A DNA stretch of 64,000 nt from Helcococcus kunzii ATCC 51366 (GCF_000245755.1 NZ_JH601088.1:709713-773712), one strand, 5' to 3'; counted from the stretch's first letter, positions 17,794 through 26,414 are shown. Made by a program: numbers and translations. Notes: generated by a model not told the origin, from the letters alone.

Positions 17794-19504
17794 ATATGTT
17801 TATCCCAAGAAGAAAAATATTATATTGACTTTGATTATTAAAATGCTTTCTACTTTATTTGGAGTTTTAATACCAACGATTTTAGCATATATAATTGATG
17901 ATATTGTACCCAAAGGTGATAGAAATGGTGTAATAATTTTTGGATCTTTAATGATTATAGTTGCTCTTTTAGAATGGTTTTTAGGGATAAAATCCAATAG
18001 AATGGCAGCAAAAATTTCTTCTGATTCAATACAAGAAATAAGAAAAGATTTATTTGATAGATCAATAAGACTTTCTGCAAGACAAATTGATAAATTGGGG
18101 GTATCATCAATAGAATCAAGATTGACCTCTGATACATATACTGTACATAATTTTTTAGGTACAGCATTAAGAATGGGTTCAAGATCGATAATGCTATTTC
18201 TTGGAGGAGTCATATTTTGTGTAATATTAAGCCCTAGATTATCACTAATACTTTTATTTATTATTTTACCAATATTTACTATCATTAGAGTAATTTTCAA
18301 TAAAACTCAACCATTATGGAGAAAATTACAAAAAAGATATGATGCAATGGTACAAGTTATTCGTGAAAGTATTAGAGGTATAAAAGTATCAAAAGCCTTA
18401 AATAGAATTGACGATGAAAAAGAAAAGTTTTTTAACTCATCTGATGCAGCCAGACAAACTTCTATAAAAGCAACAGATACTATGGCAATGACTTCACCTT
18501 TAGTTAATACAGTATTATACTGTGGACTTGCACTAGTAATACTATATGGTGGGAAATTAGTCGAAGTTAATCAGCTTAAAGTTGGTACAATCATTGCTTT
18601 TATGTCATATTTCATGCAAATAACACATTCACTATTTATGTTAAACTGGATGTTTAATATTTACAGTAGAGCAATGACTTCAATAAAGAGAATTGAAGAA
18701 ATTATTTTTATGCCAATTGATGACAGTCAAATCGTAGAAAATCCTATAGAATTACCAGAATGTAATAATGGTGTACCTGAAATAGAATTTAAAAATGTCT
18801 CATTTGCATATGAGGATAATAACTACGCTTTACAAAATATAAGTTTTAAGATTTATCGAGGACAATCCCTTGGTATAATGGGAGCTACAGGTTCTGGAAA
18901 GAGTACCATTATTAGATTATTATTAAGACAATATGACGTAAATAGCGGAGAAATACTTGTAAGAGGTGTCAATATAAAAAATATTAAACATTCTCAATTA
19001 AATAATCTATTTGGGTCAGTATTTCAAAAAGACTTTTTATTTAAGGGAAGTATTAAAGCGAATATAGATTTTGGTAGAAATCTCAATAATATGCAACTAG
19101 AAGAAGCAATATTAAATGCTCAGGCTAGAGAGTTTATTGATGCTAAAGATGATAGATTAGATCATGCATTGGCTTCTAAGGGGGTAAATCTATCTGGAGG
19201 ACAACAACAAAGAGTTTTACTTTCTAGAGCATTTGCTTCAAATCCAGAGATATTAATATTAGATGACTCTTCATCAGCTCTCGATTTTAAGACTGATTCA
19301 AAACTAAGACAAGCAATTGATGAAAACTTTTCAAAATCAACATCAATTATCGTGGCTCAGAGAATTTCGTCAGTTATCTCATGTGATGAAATTATGTTTT
19401 TAGAGAATGGGAAAATATTAGCAAAAGGAAATCATGAATACATGTTAGAAAACTGTGTTCCATATAAAGAAATCGCTGATATGCAAATTGGTGAATTAGA
19501 ATAG
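17783..19504 (+). CDS. ABC exporter half-transporter, degenerate ATP site
   Basis: This 573-residue half-transporter has an N-terminal six-helix membrane domain (about 15-300) and a nucleotide-binding domain with Walker A GATGSGKST (about 366-374), signature LSGGQQQR (about 470) and Walker B ILILDD (about 489-494). The residue after Walker B is Asp, where a catalytic Glu is usual, and the switch histidine is replaced (VAQRIS, where IAHRLS is usual). That pattern marks the degenerate-site subunit of heterodimeric exporters such as TM287/288, LmrCD and BmrCD. Its partner is the next gene. Likely substrates are drugs or lipophilic compounds. Confidence 0.9.
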   Translation: MLNKYVYPKKKNIILTLIIKMLSTLFGVLIPTILAYIIDDIVPKGDRNGVIIFGSLMIIVALLEWFLGIKSNRMAAKISSDSIQEIRKDLFDRSIRLSARQIDKLGVSSIESRLTSDTYTVHNFLGTALRMGSRSIMLFLGGVIFCVILSPRLSLILLFIILPIFTIIRVIFNKTQPLWRKLQKRYDAMVQVIRESIRGIKVSKALNRIDDEKEKFFNSSDAARQTSIKATDTMAMTSPLVNTVLYCGLALVILYGGKLVEVNQLKVGTIIAFMSYFMQITHSLFMLNWMFNIYSRAMTSIKRIEEIIFMPIDDSQIVENPIELPECNNGVPEIEFKNVSFAYEDNNYALQNISFKIYRGQSLGIMGATGSGKSTIIRLLLRQYDVNSGEILVRGVNIKNIKHSQLNNLFGSVFQKDFLFKGSIKANIDFGRNLNNMQLEEAILNAQAREFIDAKDDRLDHALASKGVNLSGGQQQRVLLSRAFASNPEILILDDSSSALDFKTDSKLRQAIDENFSKSTSIIVAQRISSVISCDEIMFLENGKILAKGNHEYMLENCVPYKEIADMQIGELE

Positions 19505-19512
19505 GAGCGAAT

Positions 19513-21282
19513 ATGGAAAAGAAAAAGGAAAAAGTAAATAAAAAAGATTATCTAAAAATCACCAAAAAGTTATTGAAATATGTACTTAGAGAATGGAAAC
19601 TATTTCTATTAACATTAGTTTTAGTTATATCCTCAAATATTCTTATCTTATGGGGACCAAGATTATCTGGTGCAGCGATTGATTCTATAGCTAATACACC
19701 AATTGATTTTGATAAAACTAAATTAAATATTTTCTTAATGTTATTAGCCTATTTAGGATCATCTTTACTTACTTATATTTCTACAAGAGTTATGATTCGT
19801 GTATCTGAAAATGTAATAGTAAAAATGAGACAGGATACTTTTGATAAAATTGTCGATTTACCAATTAAATATATTGATGAACATCAGACTGGTGATTTGG
19901 TTTCAAGAATTTCATATGACTTAGATGTTGTAAATCAAGTAATTAGTAATAATGTTGTCAGCATTATCGCATCAATAATAACAGTTGTCGGTTCTTTTTA
20001 TATGATGTTGACAATATCACCTAATATGACAATAATATTTTTATTAATCATACCAATTACAACATTATTTACGGTTTATCGAGTAAAAAAAACAAGACCG
20101 CTTTTTGCAAAAAGATCAAAAAAATTAGGTGAGATGAATGGATATGTTGAAGAGATGTTAAATGGGCAAAAAACCATTCAAGCATATGAAAAAGAAAATT
20201 TCTTCTCATCAGAGTTTAGAAATATAAATGATGAAAGTATTGATGCTTATTATAAAGCAGATTATCAAGCATCCATTAACTTTCCTACAATGATGCTGAT
20301 TACCAATTTATCTATAGGTATAGTTTCCATATTTGGATCATTAATGTATCTATCTGGAAATCTAACTTTAGGATTTTTATCTTCATTTGTTATGTACTCT
20401 AGACAATTTTCATTCCCAATTAATCAAATTGCAGGAGTGGTAGCAGAAGTTCAATCAGCGTATTCAGCGGCAAATAGAGTATTTACATTATTAGAGCAAG
20501 ACAATGAAAAGCCTGATGCGGCTGATGCAATCGAACTTAAGGATATAAAAGGTAAAGTCGAATTTAAGAATGTTTCTTTTGGATATAATGATGATAAAAT
20601 GGTCATAAAAGATTTTAATTATGTTGCTAAACCGGGTACACTTACAGCGATTGTAGGACATACAGGTGCAGGAAAGACTACATTAATAAATCTATTAATG
20701 AGATTTTATGATCCACAAGAAGGGGATATACTTATTGACGATATTTCATATAAAAAAATAAAGAGAAAAAGTCAAAGAGCTGGTTTCTCCATGGTTTTAC
20801 AAGATACTTGGTTATTTAACGGTACGATAAAAGATAATATAACTTATGGACGACCAGATGCAAGTATGGAAGAAGTCAAACGCGCGGCTAGAGCGGCGCA
20901 TATAGACCATTTCATTGAGCTTCAAGAAGATGGGTATAACACAATACTAGATGAAGAAGCGGCAAATCTTTCTCAAGGACAGAAACAATTATTAACTATT
21001 GCTAGAGCAATGTTATTAAATTCTTCAATGTTAATCTTGGATGAAGCGACATCAAATGTTGATAGTAGAACAGAAATACAAATTCAAGATGCTATGAATA
21101 AATTAATGGAAAACAAAACTTCTTTTGTTATTGCGCATAGATTATCGACAATAAAAAATGCCGATATGATATTGTTAATGAAAAACGGTGAAATAATTGA
21201 AAGAGGAACTCATGAAGAATTGTTAAATAATAAGGGGGAATATTATAATTTATACAATTCTCAATTTATAAAATCAGAATAA
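19513..21282 (+). CDS. ABC exporter half-transporter, consensus ATP site
   Basis: This 589-residue partner of the preceding subunit has an N-terminal membrane domain with six helices (about 30-325) and a nucleotide-binding domain with Walker A GHTGAGKTT (about 383-391), signature LSQGQKQ (about 486), Walker B with catalytic Glu (LILDEATSNVD) and switch His (VIAHRLST). The signature reads LSQGQ, a variant common in these heterodimers. The AGGAG site and 8-bp gap place it in the marR operon. Confidence 0.92.
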   Translation: MEKKKEKVNKKDYLKITKKLLKYVLREWKLFLLTLVLVISSNILILWGPRLSGAAIDSIANTPIDFDKTKLNIFLMLLAYLGSSLLTYISTRVMIRVSENVIVKMRQDTFDKIVDLPIKYIDEHQTGDLVSRISYDLDVVNQVISNNVVSIIASIITVVGSFYMMLTISPNMTIIFLLIIPITTLFTVYRVKKTRPLFAKRSKKLGEMNGYVEEMLNGQKTIQAYEKENFFSSEFRNINDESIDAYYKADYQASINFPTMMLITNLSIGIVSIFGSLMYLSGNLTLGFLSSFVMYSRQFSFPINQIAGVVAEVQSAYSAANRVFTLLEQDNEKPDAADAIELKDIKGKVEFKNVSFGYNDDKMVIKDFNYVAKPGTLTAIVGHTGAGKTTLINLLMRFYDPQEGDILIDDISYKKIKRKSQRAGFSMVLQDTWLFNGTIKDNITYGRPDASMEEVKRAARAAHIDHFIELQEDGYNTILDEEAANLSQGQKQLLTIARAMLLNSSMLILDEATSNVDSRTEIQIQDAMNKLMENKTSFVIAHRLSTIKNADMILLMKNGEIIERGTHEELLNNKGEYYNLYNSQFIKSE

Positions 21283-21290
21283 ATACCTTA

Positions 21291-21339
21291 AATCTCCATA
21301 ATTATATGTTAATATATACATATATATGTTATGGAGATT
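21291..21339 (+). promoter_or_regulatory. Leader hairpin covering the cls ribosome binding site
   Basis: AATCTCCATAA (21291-21301) is a perfect 11-bp complement of TTATGGAGATT (21329-21339), which contains the GGAG Shine-Dalgarno of the next gene. The AT-rich loop can pair further. When folded, the ribosome site is hidden. No T-run follows, so it is a poor terminator. Confidence 0.65.
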
Positions 21340-21344
21340 ATTTT

Positions 21345-22940
21345 ATGTCAAATAGAAGAAAGTTTAAAAAATATAAAGAAAAAAAAGCTAAAGTACCAAT
21401 TTCAGAGAAATTTTCAAGGTTTAAGACAAAGAAACATTTGATTAAACCAATTATGTTAGTTACAATACTAATTCTTTTACAGATTGCATTTTTCATTTAT
21501 CTCTCTACAAGATATTCTAGAAGTAGAGAATGGATGGATGTTTTTTGGTGGGCAGTTACCTTAGTAATGATAATATATTTTGTAAATTTAGATAAACCTA
21601 TCGATTATCGTGTTTCATGGATTATCATGGTATCACTTGTGCCAATTTTTAGTATTCCTTTGTATATAATTTTAGAAATAATACCGGGTGCCAAGCAATT
21701 GCAACGAAGATTAAGTAGTATTAGACAATCTTCAAATCATTTATTAAATCAAGATATGCAATTGATTGATAAAATTGACTATGATGAAAGATTTAGCAAG
21801 GGTTTATGTAGATATTTATTTACTCATGCAAATTATCCAATATATGAAAATACAAATTATAAGTATTTTGGTATTGGAGAAGATTATTTTGAATCATTAA
21901 AAGAAGATTTGCGAAATGCTAAAAAATTCATCTTTATCGAATACTTCATAGTTCGACAAGGTAAAATGTTAGAAGAGATACTTGAAATTTTAGATGATAA
22001 AATAAATGAGGGAGTTGAAGTAAAATTCATGTATGATGGCATGAATGATTACTATTTACCTGATGGATTTAAGGATTTCTTAAAATCCTTAGGCATAGAA
22101 GTCAGAATATTTTCAACTATTTTACCAATTTTATCCTCATATCACAATAATCGTGACCATAGAAAAATTGTTGTAATTGACAATAAGGTTGCGTACACTG
22201 GTGGATTAAATCTTTCTGATGAATATATCAATCACATCAAAAGGTTTGGGCATTGGAAAGACAATGGAATAAGATTAGAAGGTGAGGCTGTAAGAAGCTT
22301 CACAGTTATGTTCTTAAATCTTTGGAGTTTAACATCAAGGGAATTAGCGCATTATGATAAATATGTGGAAAATGAGCATAAAGCCATTTCAGATGTTTAT
22401 ATTTTACCTTATGATGATGCACCAAATGATAAGGAAAATATTGGAGAAAATGTTTATATTGATATACTAAATCAAGCTAAAGATTATGTATATATCATGA
22501 CGCCATATTTAATATTAAGTGAAAATCTAAGGAACGCTCTGCTATTTGCTGCAAAAAGAGGGGTAAATGTGCAAATCATGATGCCAGGGATACCGGATAA
22601 GAAAATTCCATTCCTAATTGGAAGATCATACTATGATAATTTAACGCAAAGTGGTGTTAAAATATATGAATATGTTCCTGGATTCTTACACTCAAAATGC
22701 ATAGTTTCTGATGATAATAAATCAGTGGTCGGTACTGTAAACTTTGATTTTAGAAGTTTACACCTAAACTATGAAAATGGGGTATTGGTGTATGGTCAAT
22801 CATTAGCAAATGATGTAAAAACAGACTTTGAACAAACAAGAAAAGCCTGCCGAGAAATGTCAAATAAAAAATATAGAGAATTCTCCTGGATTTATCGACT
22901 ATTTTGTAGAGTGCTAAGATTGATAGCGCCATTAATGTAG
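21345..22940 (+). CDS. cls: Cardiolipin synthase, phospholipase D type
   Basis: I start at ATG 21345, behind GGAG; an upstream in-frame ATG at 21306 lies within the leader hairpin and has no ribosome site. The 531-residue enzyme has a basic N terminus, two or three membrane helices (about 37-55, 65-83 and 88-110) and two PLD domains with HxKxxxxD motifs at H272 (HRKIVVID) and H449 (HSKCIVSD). It joins two phosphatidylglycerols into cardiolipin and glycerol at the cytoplasmic membrane. The length and arrangement are usual for Firmicute ClsA. Confidence 0.93.
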   Translation: MSNRRKFKKYKEKKAKVPISEKFSRFKTKKHLIKPIMLVTILILLQIAFFIYLSTRYSRSREWMDVFWWAVTLVMIIYFVNLDKPIDYRVSWIIMVSLVPIFSIPLYIILEIIPGAKQLQRRLSSIRQSSNHLLNQDMQLIDKIDYDERFSKGLCRYLFTHANYPIYENTNYKYFGIGEDYFESLKEDLRNAKKFIFIEYFIVRQGKMLEEILEILDDKINEGVEVKFMYDGMNDYYLPDGFKDFLKSLGIEVRIFSTILPILSSYHNNRDHRKIVVIDNKVAYTGGLNLSDEYINHIKRFGHWKDNGIRLEGEAVRSFTVMFLNLWSLTSRELAHYDKYVENEHKAISDVYILPYDDAPNDKENIGENVYIDILNQAKDYVYIMTPYLILSENLRNALLFAAKRGVNVQIMMPGIPDKKIPFLIGRSYYDNLTQSGVKIYEYVPGFLHSKCIVSDDNKSVVGTVNFDFRSLHLNYENGVLVYGQSLANDVKTDFEQTRKACREMSNKKYREFSWIYRLFCRVLRLIAPLM

Positions 22941-22976
22941 TTAGGAAAAGATTAGATAGTATTGAGGTATTAAATA

Positions 22977-23444
22977 ATGAAATATATTATGATGAATATG
23001 GTAAGGATACTTAATGGAAGCCAGGTTGTTGTTTTAGATAAAAAGAAAAAATGGGGATGGGAGGGTTTAACATTTCCTGGAGGAAAAGTTGAACCAAATG
23101 AGAGTTTTGTCGATGCTGCGATTAGAGAAGTGAAGGAAGAAACTAACTTAGATATTAATAAGTTAGTCTTAAATGGTGTAATACAATGGGTTGACTTAAC
23201 TCGTGATGAAACTCAAGTTGGACTATTATACACTACAAAAAATGTAAATGGTAAACTTGTAGAAGAAAATAGAGAAGGAAAACTGTTTTGGTGTGATTAT
23301 AACGAATTTATTGATATGGACGGAAAATCAGACTCAATGGCAGATATTTTAACTATTTTCAATGGTGAAAATACTGAAATTGTAAAATATTATGAAAATG
23401 ATAAAGAAGTAAAAAAGACTATCTTAAGTAGAAATGAAGGTTAG
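22977..23444 (+). CDS. Nudix hydrolase (MutT-like)
   Basis: This 155-residue protein carries an intact Nudix box, GGKVEPNESFVDAAIREVKE followed by ET (about 37-59), with the REVKEE metal-binding core. The overall form (N-terminal beta strand, WGWEGLTFPGGK before the box, LFWCDYNEF after it) resembles the 8-oxo-dGTP diphosphatase / YjhB-like group. The substrate, an oxidised nucleotide or another nucleoside diphosphate derivative, cannot be fixed from sequence. It follows cls by 36 bp with a GAGGT site. Confidence 0.85.
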   Translation: MKYIMMNMVRILNGSQVVVLDKKKKWGWEGLTFPGGKVEPNESFVDAAIREVKEETNLDINKLVLNGVIQWVDLTRDETQVGLLYTTKNVNGKLVEENREGKLFWCDYNEFIDMDGKSDSMADILTIFNGENTEIVKYYENDKEVKKTILSRNEG

Positions 23445-23467
23445 ATTAATATAGTTTTATAAAAAAT

Positions 23468-23490
23468 GGGGACTGTTGCAAAACAGCCCC
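23468..23490. terminator. Bidirectional terminator between nudix and EIIB genes
   Basis: GGGG-A-CTGTT (23468-23477) pairs with AACAG-CCCC (23482-23490) around a short loop. On the minus strand it is followed by ATTTTTT, on the plus strand only by TTTAAAT, so it serves the minus-strand EIIB gene best. Confidence 0.75.
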
Positions 23491-23498
23491 TTTAAATA

Positions 23499-23762
23499 TT
23501 ATTTATTTGCATTTTTGATTTTTAATTTTTCGAAAAATACATCTGCAATTTCATGTGTTCTATCACCTAATATGATTTGTACTTGTGAACCAAAAGGTAC
23601 AACGCCTACAACTCCATATAGTTTTTTCATTGATTCTATATCAACTTTTTTATTATCTATAACATCAACTCTAACACGTGTTTTACAGTTAGACATTGAT
23701 TCAATGTTTTCCATTCCACCTAAATTGTTTAATATCTCTAAAGATAAATCTGATGTAGACAT
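23499..23762 (-). CDS. Stand-alone PTS EIIB domain (glucose family)
   Basis: This 87-residue protein consists only of a glucose-family EIIB domain. The phosphocysteine lies in NCKTRVRVDV (Cys about 26), followed by YGVVGVVPFGSQVQIILG, typical of the fold. EIIB passes phosphate from EIIA to the incoming sugar bound by EIIC; no EIIC lies next to it. It has its own AAGGAGG site and promoter. It could complement a separate EIIC or act as a regulatory phosphocarrier; context does not decide. Confidence 0.85.
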   Translation of the reverse strand: MSTSDLSLEILNNLGGMENIESMSNCKTRVRVDVIDNKKVDIESMKKLYGVVGVVPFGSQVQIILGDRTHEIADVFFEKLKIKNANK

Positions 23763-23791
23763 AAATCCTCCTTTAATTTAAGTTTTGAATC

Positions 23792-23800
23792 ATTATATCA
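23792..23800 (-). promoter_or_regulatory. Extended -10 promoter of the EIIB gene
   Basis: On the minus strand TGATATAAT (TGn TATAAT) lies about 30 nt ahead of the EIIB start, just past the stop of the upstream barstar-fusion gene. No clear -35. Confidence 0.55.
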
Positions 23801-23811
23801 TAAGATGAGGT

Positions 23812-24675
23812 TTATATAGCATTCTTCTTGTGTTTTTTAGCTAAATTAACATAAATTTGTGCATTTTCTGTAATAGATGAAACTTCGTCATCTGTTAGTT
23901 TTCTCACAATTTTTGCTGGAATTCCGACAACAAGAACACCCTCAGGTATTTCCTTTCCTTTTGTAACTAAAGAATTTGCTCCAACAATAGAATTTTTTCC
24001 AATCACTGCATTGTCCAAAACTGTTGCACCCATGCCAATAATGACATTATCTTCAACCTTTGCGCCATGAACAATCGCAGTATGGCCAATTGTCACATTA
24101 TCACCAATTTCTACCTTAGAATCTTCTGATTGATGTATAACAGCATTATCCTGTACATTTGAATTTTTACCAATAATTACTTCATTTTCATCTGCTCTAA
24201 TCACAGCATTATACCAAACTGATGAATTTTCTCCTATAGTAATCTTACCTGATAGTCTTGATCCTTCTGCTAAATACACAGAATCATCAAAATTAGGGGT
24301 ATCTTCATCTAAAGATTTCACTGTAAATGCATTTGAATCTTCTCTTTTCACTTCCTTTTTCTTAGTATTTTTTGACTCATAATTTAAATCATTCATATAG
24401 CATGTGCTAAAAATATAATCAACCTTAAATCCTTCTAAACTATTCAAATCATCAAATAATTTTAATACGGATTTGCCATAATCTCCAAGATTTTGCTCAA
24501 TCCCTTGAGCGTTCATTATTAATATTGTCAAGTCATTTTTTTCGGATAATAGATCCCATAAAGCATCTAAATTTCTTCCATAATAACTTGGAAGACCGAA
24601 TTCCTTTACCATAATATCATGAAATACTTCTTTATTTGTAAATTGCTTACCATCTAAAACAATGTTTTTATTCAT
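23812..24675 (-). CDS. Barstar immunity domain fused to gamma-carbonic-anhydrase-like hexapeptide protein
   Basis: I start at ATG 24675 behind GAGGTG; the longer frame has no ribosome site. The first ~92 of 287 residues are a barstar: NIVLDGKQF, then GLPSYYGRNLDALWDLL, matching the inhibitory helix of barstar, with the counterparts of Asp35, Trp38 and Asp39 kept. After a charged linker (KNTKKKEVKRED) comes a left-handed beta-helix of the gamma-carbonic-anhydrase/YrdA type (about 115-287), with SSVWYNAVIRADEN, NVQDNAVIHQ, IGHTAIVHG and GMGATVLDNA; three His residues (HQ, GH, HG) match the usual metal ligands. It overlaps the barnase gene upstream by 8 bp. The barstar half should neutralise that RNase inside the cell. 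The role of the second half is unknown. Confidence 0.88.
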   Translation of the reverse strand: MNKNIVLDGKQFTNKEVFHDIMVKEFGLPSYYGRNLDALWDLLSEKNDLTILIMNAQGIEQNLGDYGKSVLKLFDDLNSLEGFKVDYIFSTCYMNDLNYESKNTKKKEVKREDSNAFTVKSLDEDTPNFDDSVYLAEGSRLSGKITIGENSSVWYNAVIRADENEVIIGKNSNVQDNAVIHQSEDSKVEIGDNVTIGHTAIVHGAKVEDNVIIGMGATVLDNAVIGKNSIVGANSLVTKGKEIPEGVLVVGIPAKIVRKLTDDEVSSITENAQIYVNLAKKHKKNAI

Positions 24676-25168
24676 ATAACACCTCAAAATTTTTATAATG
24701 ATCATTAGAATAATAAATTACTTTACCATTAGTTGTATAAACTAATCGCTCAGCCCCTCTATGACCACCATTATAGTTAACATCTGCTTCAAAATATTTT
24801 TCATTGGATGGCAAATTCCCTTCTCTATTGCCGAATCTATCACCACCAATTACGCCTTTATCTGTTACTTTCCACAAATTACCTTTTTGTGCATCCCAAC
24901 CTAATTTCTTAGCTTCATTTTTTGTTAGATAATTTGAAGGTAATTTTCCAAATGTATGTAAATATAAAGCGACCTCATCTTTTGAATAATAGTGTCCATT
25001 CTCATCTATTTTCGTACTTGTTATTTCATCACTTTTCGAATCGTTTTTGTTTTTACTTGATTCGACTATAGTATCATAACTTTCTAATTTATTAGAACTC
25101 TTTGTACATGAAACAATTGAAAAAATAGATATTATCATTATCAATAATATTTTAATACTTTTTTTCAT
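24668..25168 (-). CDS. Barnase-type secreted ribonuclease lipoprotein
   Basis: I start at ATG 25168 behind GGAGAGG (166 residues). The N terminus is a lipoprotein signal, KILLIMIISIFSIVSC, with lipobox SIVSC, so the protein should be anchored outside the membrane. After a linker of about 45 residues comes a barnase domain (about 60-166): YLHTFGKLPSNYLTKNEAKK, LGWDAQKGNLWKVT, IGGDRFGNREGNLP, FEADVNYNGGHRGAERLVY and SNDHYKNFEVLY. The general base Glu (in EAD), Arg (HRGAER) and acid His (DHY) of the barnase active site are all present. It should cut RNA, preferably after G. Its immunity gene overlaps its 3' end. The lipid anchor differs from freely secreted barnase. Confidence 0.92.
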   Translation of the reverse strand: MKKSIKILLIMIISIFSIVSCTKSSNKLESYDTIVESSKNKNDSKSDEITSTKIDENGHYYSKDEVALYLHTFGKLPSNYLTKNEAKKLGWDAQKGNLWKVTDKGVIGGDRFGNREGNLPSNEKYFEADVNYNGGHRGAERLVYTTNGKVIYYSNDHYKNFEVLYE

Positions 25169-25253
25169 TTTCCTCTCCATCCATTTATTACTCTAATCTT
25201 ATCATATATATCCATTTGTACAAATGTTAAACTTTCTCAAACAACCACGCTAA

Positions 25254-25282
25254 TTGACAACTATAAAAGAATTTCATATAAT
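25254..25282 (+). promoter_or_regulatory. Consensus promoter of ssrA
   Basis: TTGACA (25254-25259), a 17-bp spacer and TATAAT (25277-25282): a perfect sigma-A promoter starting tmRNA about 10 nt downstream. Confidence 0.92.
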
Positions 25283-25292
25283 AATAGTCCAA

Positions 25293-25640
25293 GGGGATAC
25301 TCTGGTTTCGACGGGATAGTAGAACAAGGGTAAGCATGTGGAAGGGCATACTTCCTAAAAATAGCAAATTAAATATAAACGCAGAAGATAATAACTTCGC
25401 TTTAGCTGCCTAATCGCAGTCTAATGCTACTTAGTAGATCCCACATCTACTAACTAGTATCATAATTTCGTGGGAAACCTGCAATACAAAGCTTTGAGTA
25501 TTGTACGGCTATATGAAGCTACCATATAATTTATATTGTTAGTTTTATTATTATATGGGAATAAAACAAACTAACTAAACATGTAGAAAGTCTTTCGGAA
25601 GCTATTTCGGACGTGGGTTCGACTCCCACTATCTCCACCA
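25293..25640 (+). ncRNA. ssrA: tmRNA (ssrA)
   Basis: The 5' end GGGGATACTCTGGTTTCGAC and the 3' end GTGGGTTCGACTCCCAC...TATCTCCACCA form the alanyl-tRNA-like part, with GGGGATA pairing with TATCTCC. By comparison with the Bacillus context (TTAAATATAAC before the resume codon), translation should resume at GCA near 25380, giving the tag AEDNNFALAA followed by TAA. The tag ends in the usual ALAA degron. tmRNA with SmpB rescues stalled ribosomes. The CCA is encoded. Length 348 nt. Confidence 0.97.
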
Positions 25641-25650
25641 TGAATGATGA

Positions 25651-25678
25651 AGAGTGTGTATTTTCCACACTCTTTTTT
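25651..25678 (+). terminator. Terminator of ssrA
   Basis: AGAGTGTG (25651-25658) pairs with CACACTCT (25666-25673) around a 7-nt loop and runs into TTTTTT. Confidence 0.92.
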
Positions 25679-25694
25679 ATATGGAATTATTTAA

Positions 25695-25713
25695 TGCTAC
25701 AAAAATGCTACAA
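25695..25713. repeat. Tandem TGCTACAA sites with 11-bp period beside tmRNA
   Basis: TGCTACAA at 25695 and again at 25706, one helical turn apart, lies 55 bp past the tmRNA 3' end. Such short tandem words are typical of arm sites bound by tyrosine integrases, and the tmRNA 3' end is a common integration site. No integrase gene or second att copy is visible here, so this is at most a scar. Confidence 0.35.
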
Positions 25714-25857
25714 GATTTTGTTTAATTGACTTTAGGCCTGGTAGATTCGATATATGTAAAAATGTTAGGGAAAATGTGATTTCTGATGCTGACAAATTTG
25801 ATAAGAGTAAAAACTCTGAAGATAATAGACACGTATTGTGTAAATGTCAATAGAGAT

Positions 25858-26152
25858 ATGCTCCTAATATATCCCCGGGGGGTATAATTTAGACCACGTT
25901 TTTTAAAAATATGGTCCGTATATACCCGAGGGGGGTATAAGATGGACCATGATTTTTATGTATGCATTAAGAATTCATATTTAAAATGGTCTGGGAAATA
26001 CCCGGGTAGGGTATATAAGGACCATAAACTAATGAGATTACTTTTAACCAGCAGTAAAATATGGTCCTAAATATACGGGGGTGGGGTATATACGTACCAT
26101 AAAAAATAGGGCATGGTCCTAAATATACGGTAGGGGGGTATATAAGGACCAT
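25858..26152. repeat. Five 40-bp G-rich palindromic repeats
   Basis: Copies at 25858-25897, 25911-25950, 25986-26025, 26061-26100 and 26113-26152 are each exactly 40 bp. The outer arms read ATGGTCC and GGACCAT, the inner arms (T)ATATAC and GTATA, and the centre is C/G-rich with a run of 4-6 G on the plus strand. Start-to-start distances are 53, 75, 75 and 52 bp. The first copy is the most diverged. In RNA each would form a strong hairpin. They fill most of the gap between tmRNA and the DUF4317 gene. The rest of the gap (25714-25857 and 26153-26414) holds nothing I can name. Confidence 0.92.
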
Positions 26153-26414
26153 AAAATTATTAATAAAATATAATATAATTAATAATTTATACACAAAAGA
26201 AGAAATTGTCCTTTTTTTCCGCAAAGCTATTCAATTCCACCCCTAAATTCCACCTCACGCTATAACATACACATTTCTACATAAACCGACGAAATACAGT
26301 AAAAAACATAAATATCATAACTCCAAAAATTCCTCTTCAGAACGCTTAATTTTGAGAATGTCATTATATTCAATTTTAAATTCATTTCCATATATACTCA
26401 GAAATCTATTTTTT

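Noticed and set aside
23476..23781. 101-codon plus-strand frame opposite the EIIB gene
   Set aside because: It is the shadow of the EIIB coding sequence, which has the active-site motif and a ribosome site.
25967..26224. 85-codon minus-strand frame
   Set aside because: It reads through the 40-bp palindromes and its GPYIPYPGI-like repeats come from them; no ribosome site.
26325..26411. Short minus-strand frame reading like a protein tail (YGNEFKIEYNDIL)
   Set aside because: Only about 30 codons with no start and no recognisable family; perhaps a gene remnant, but not supportable.
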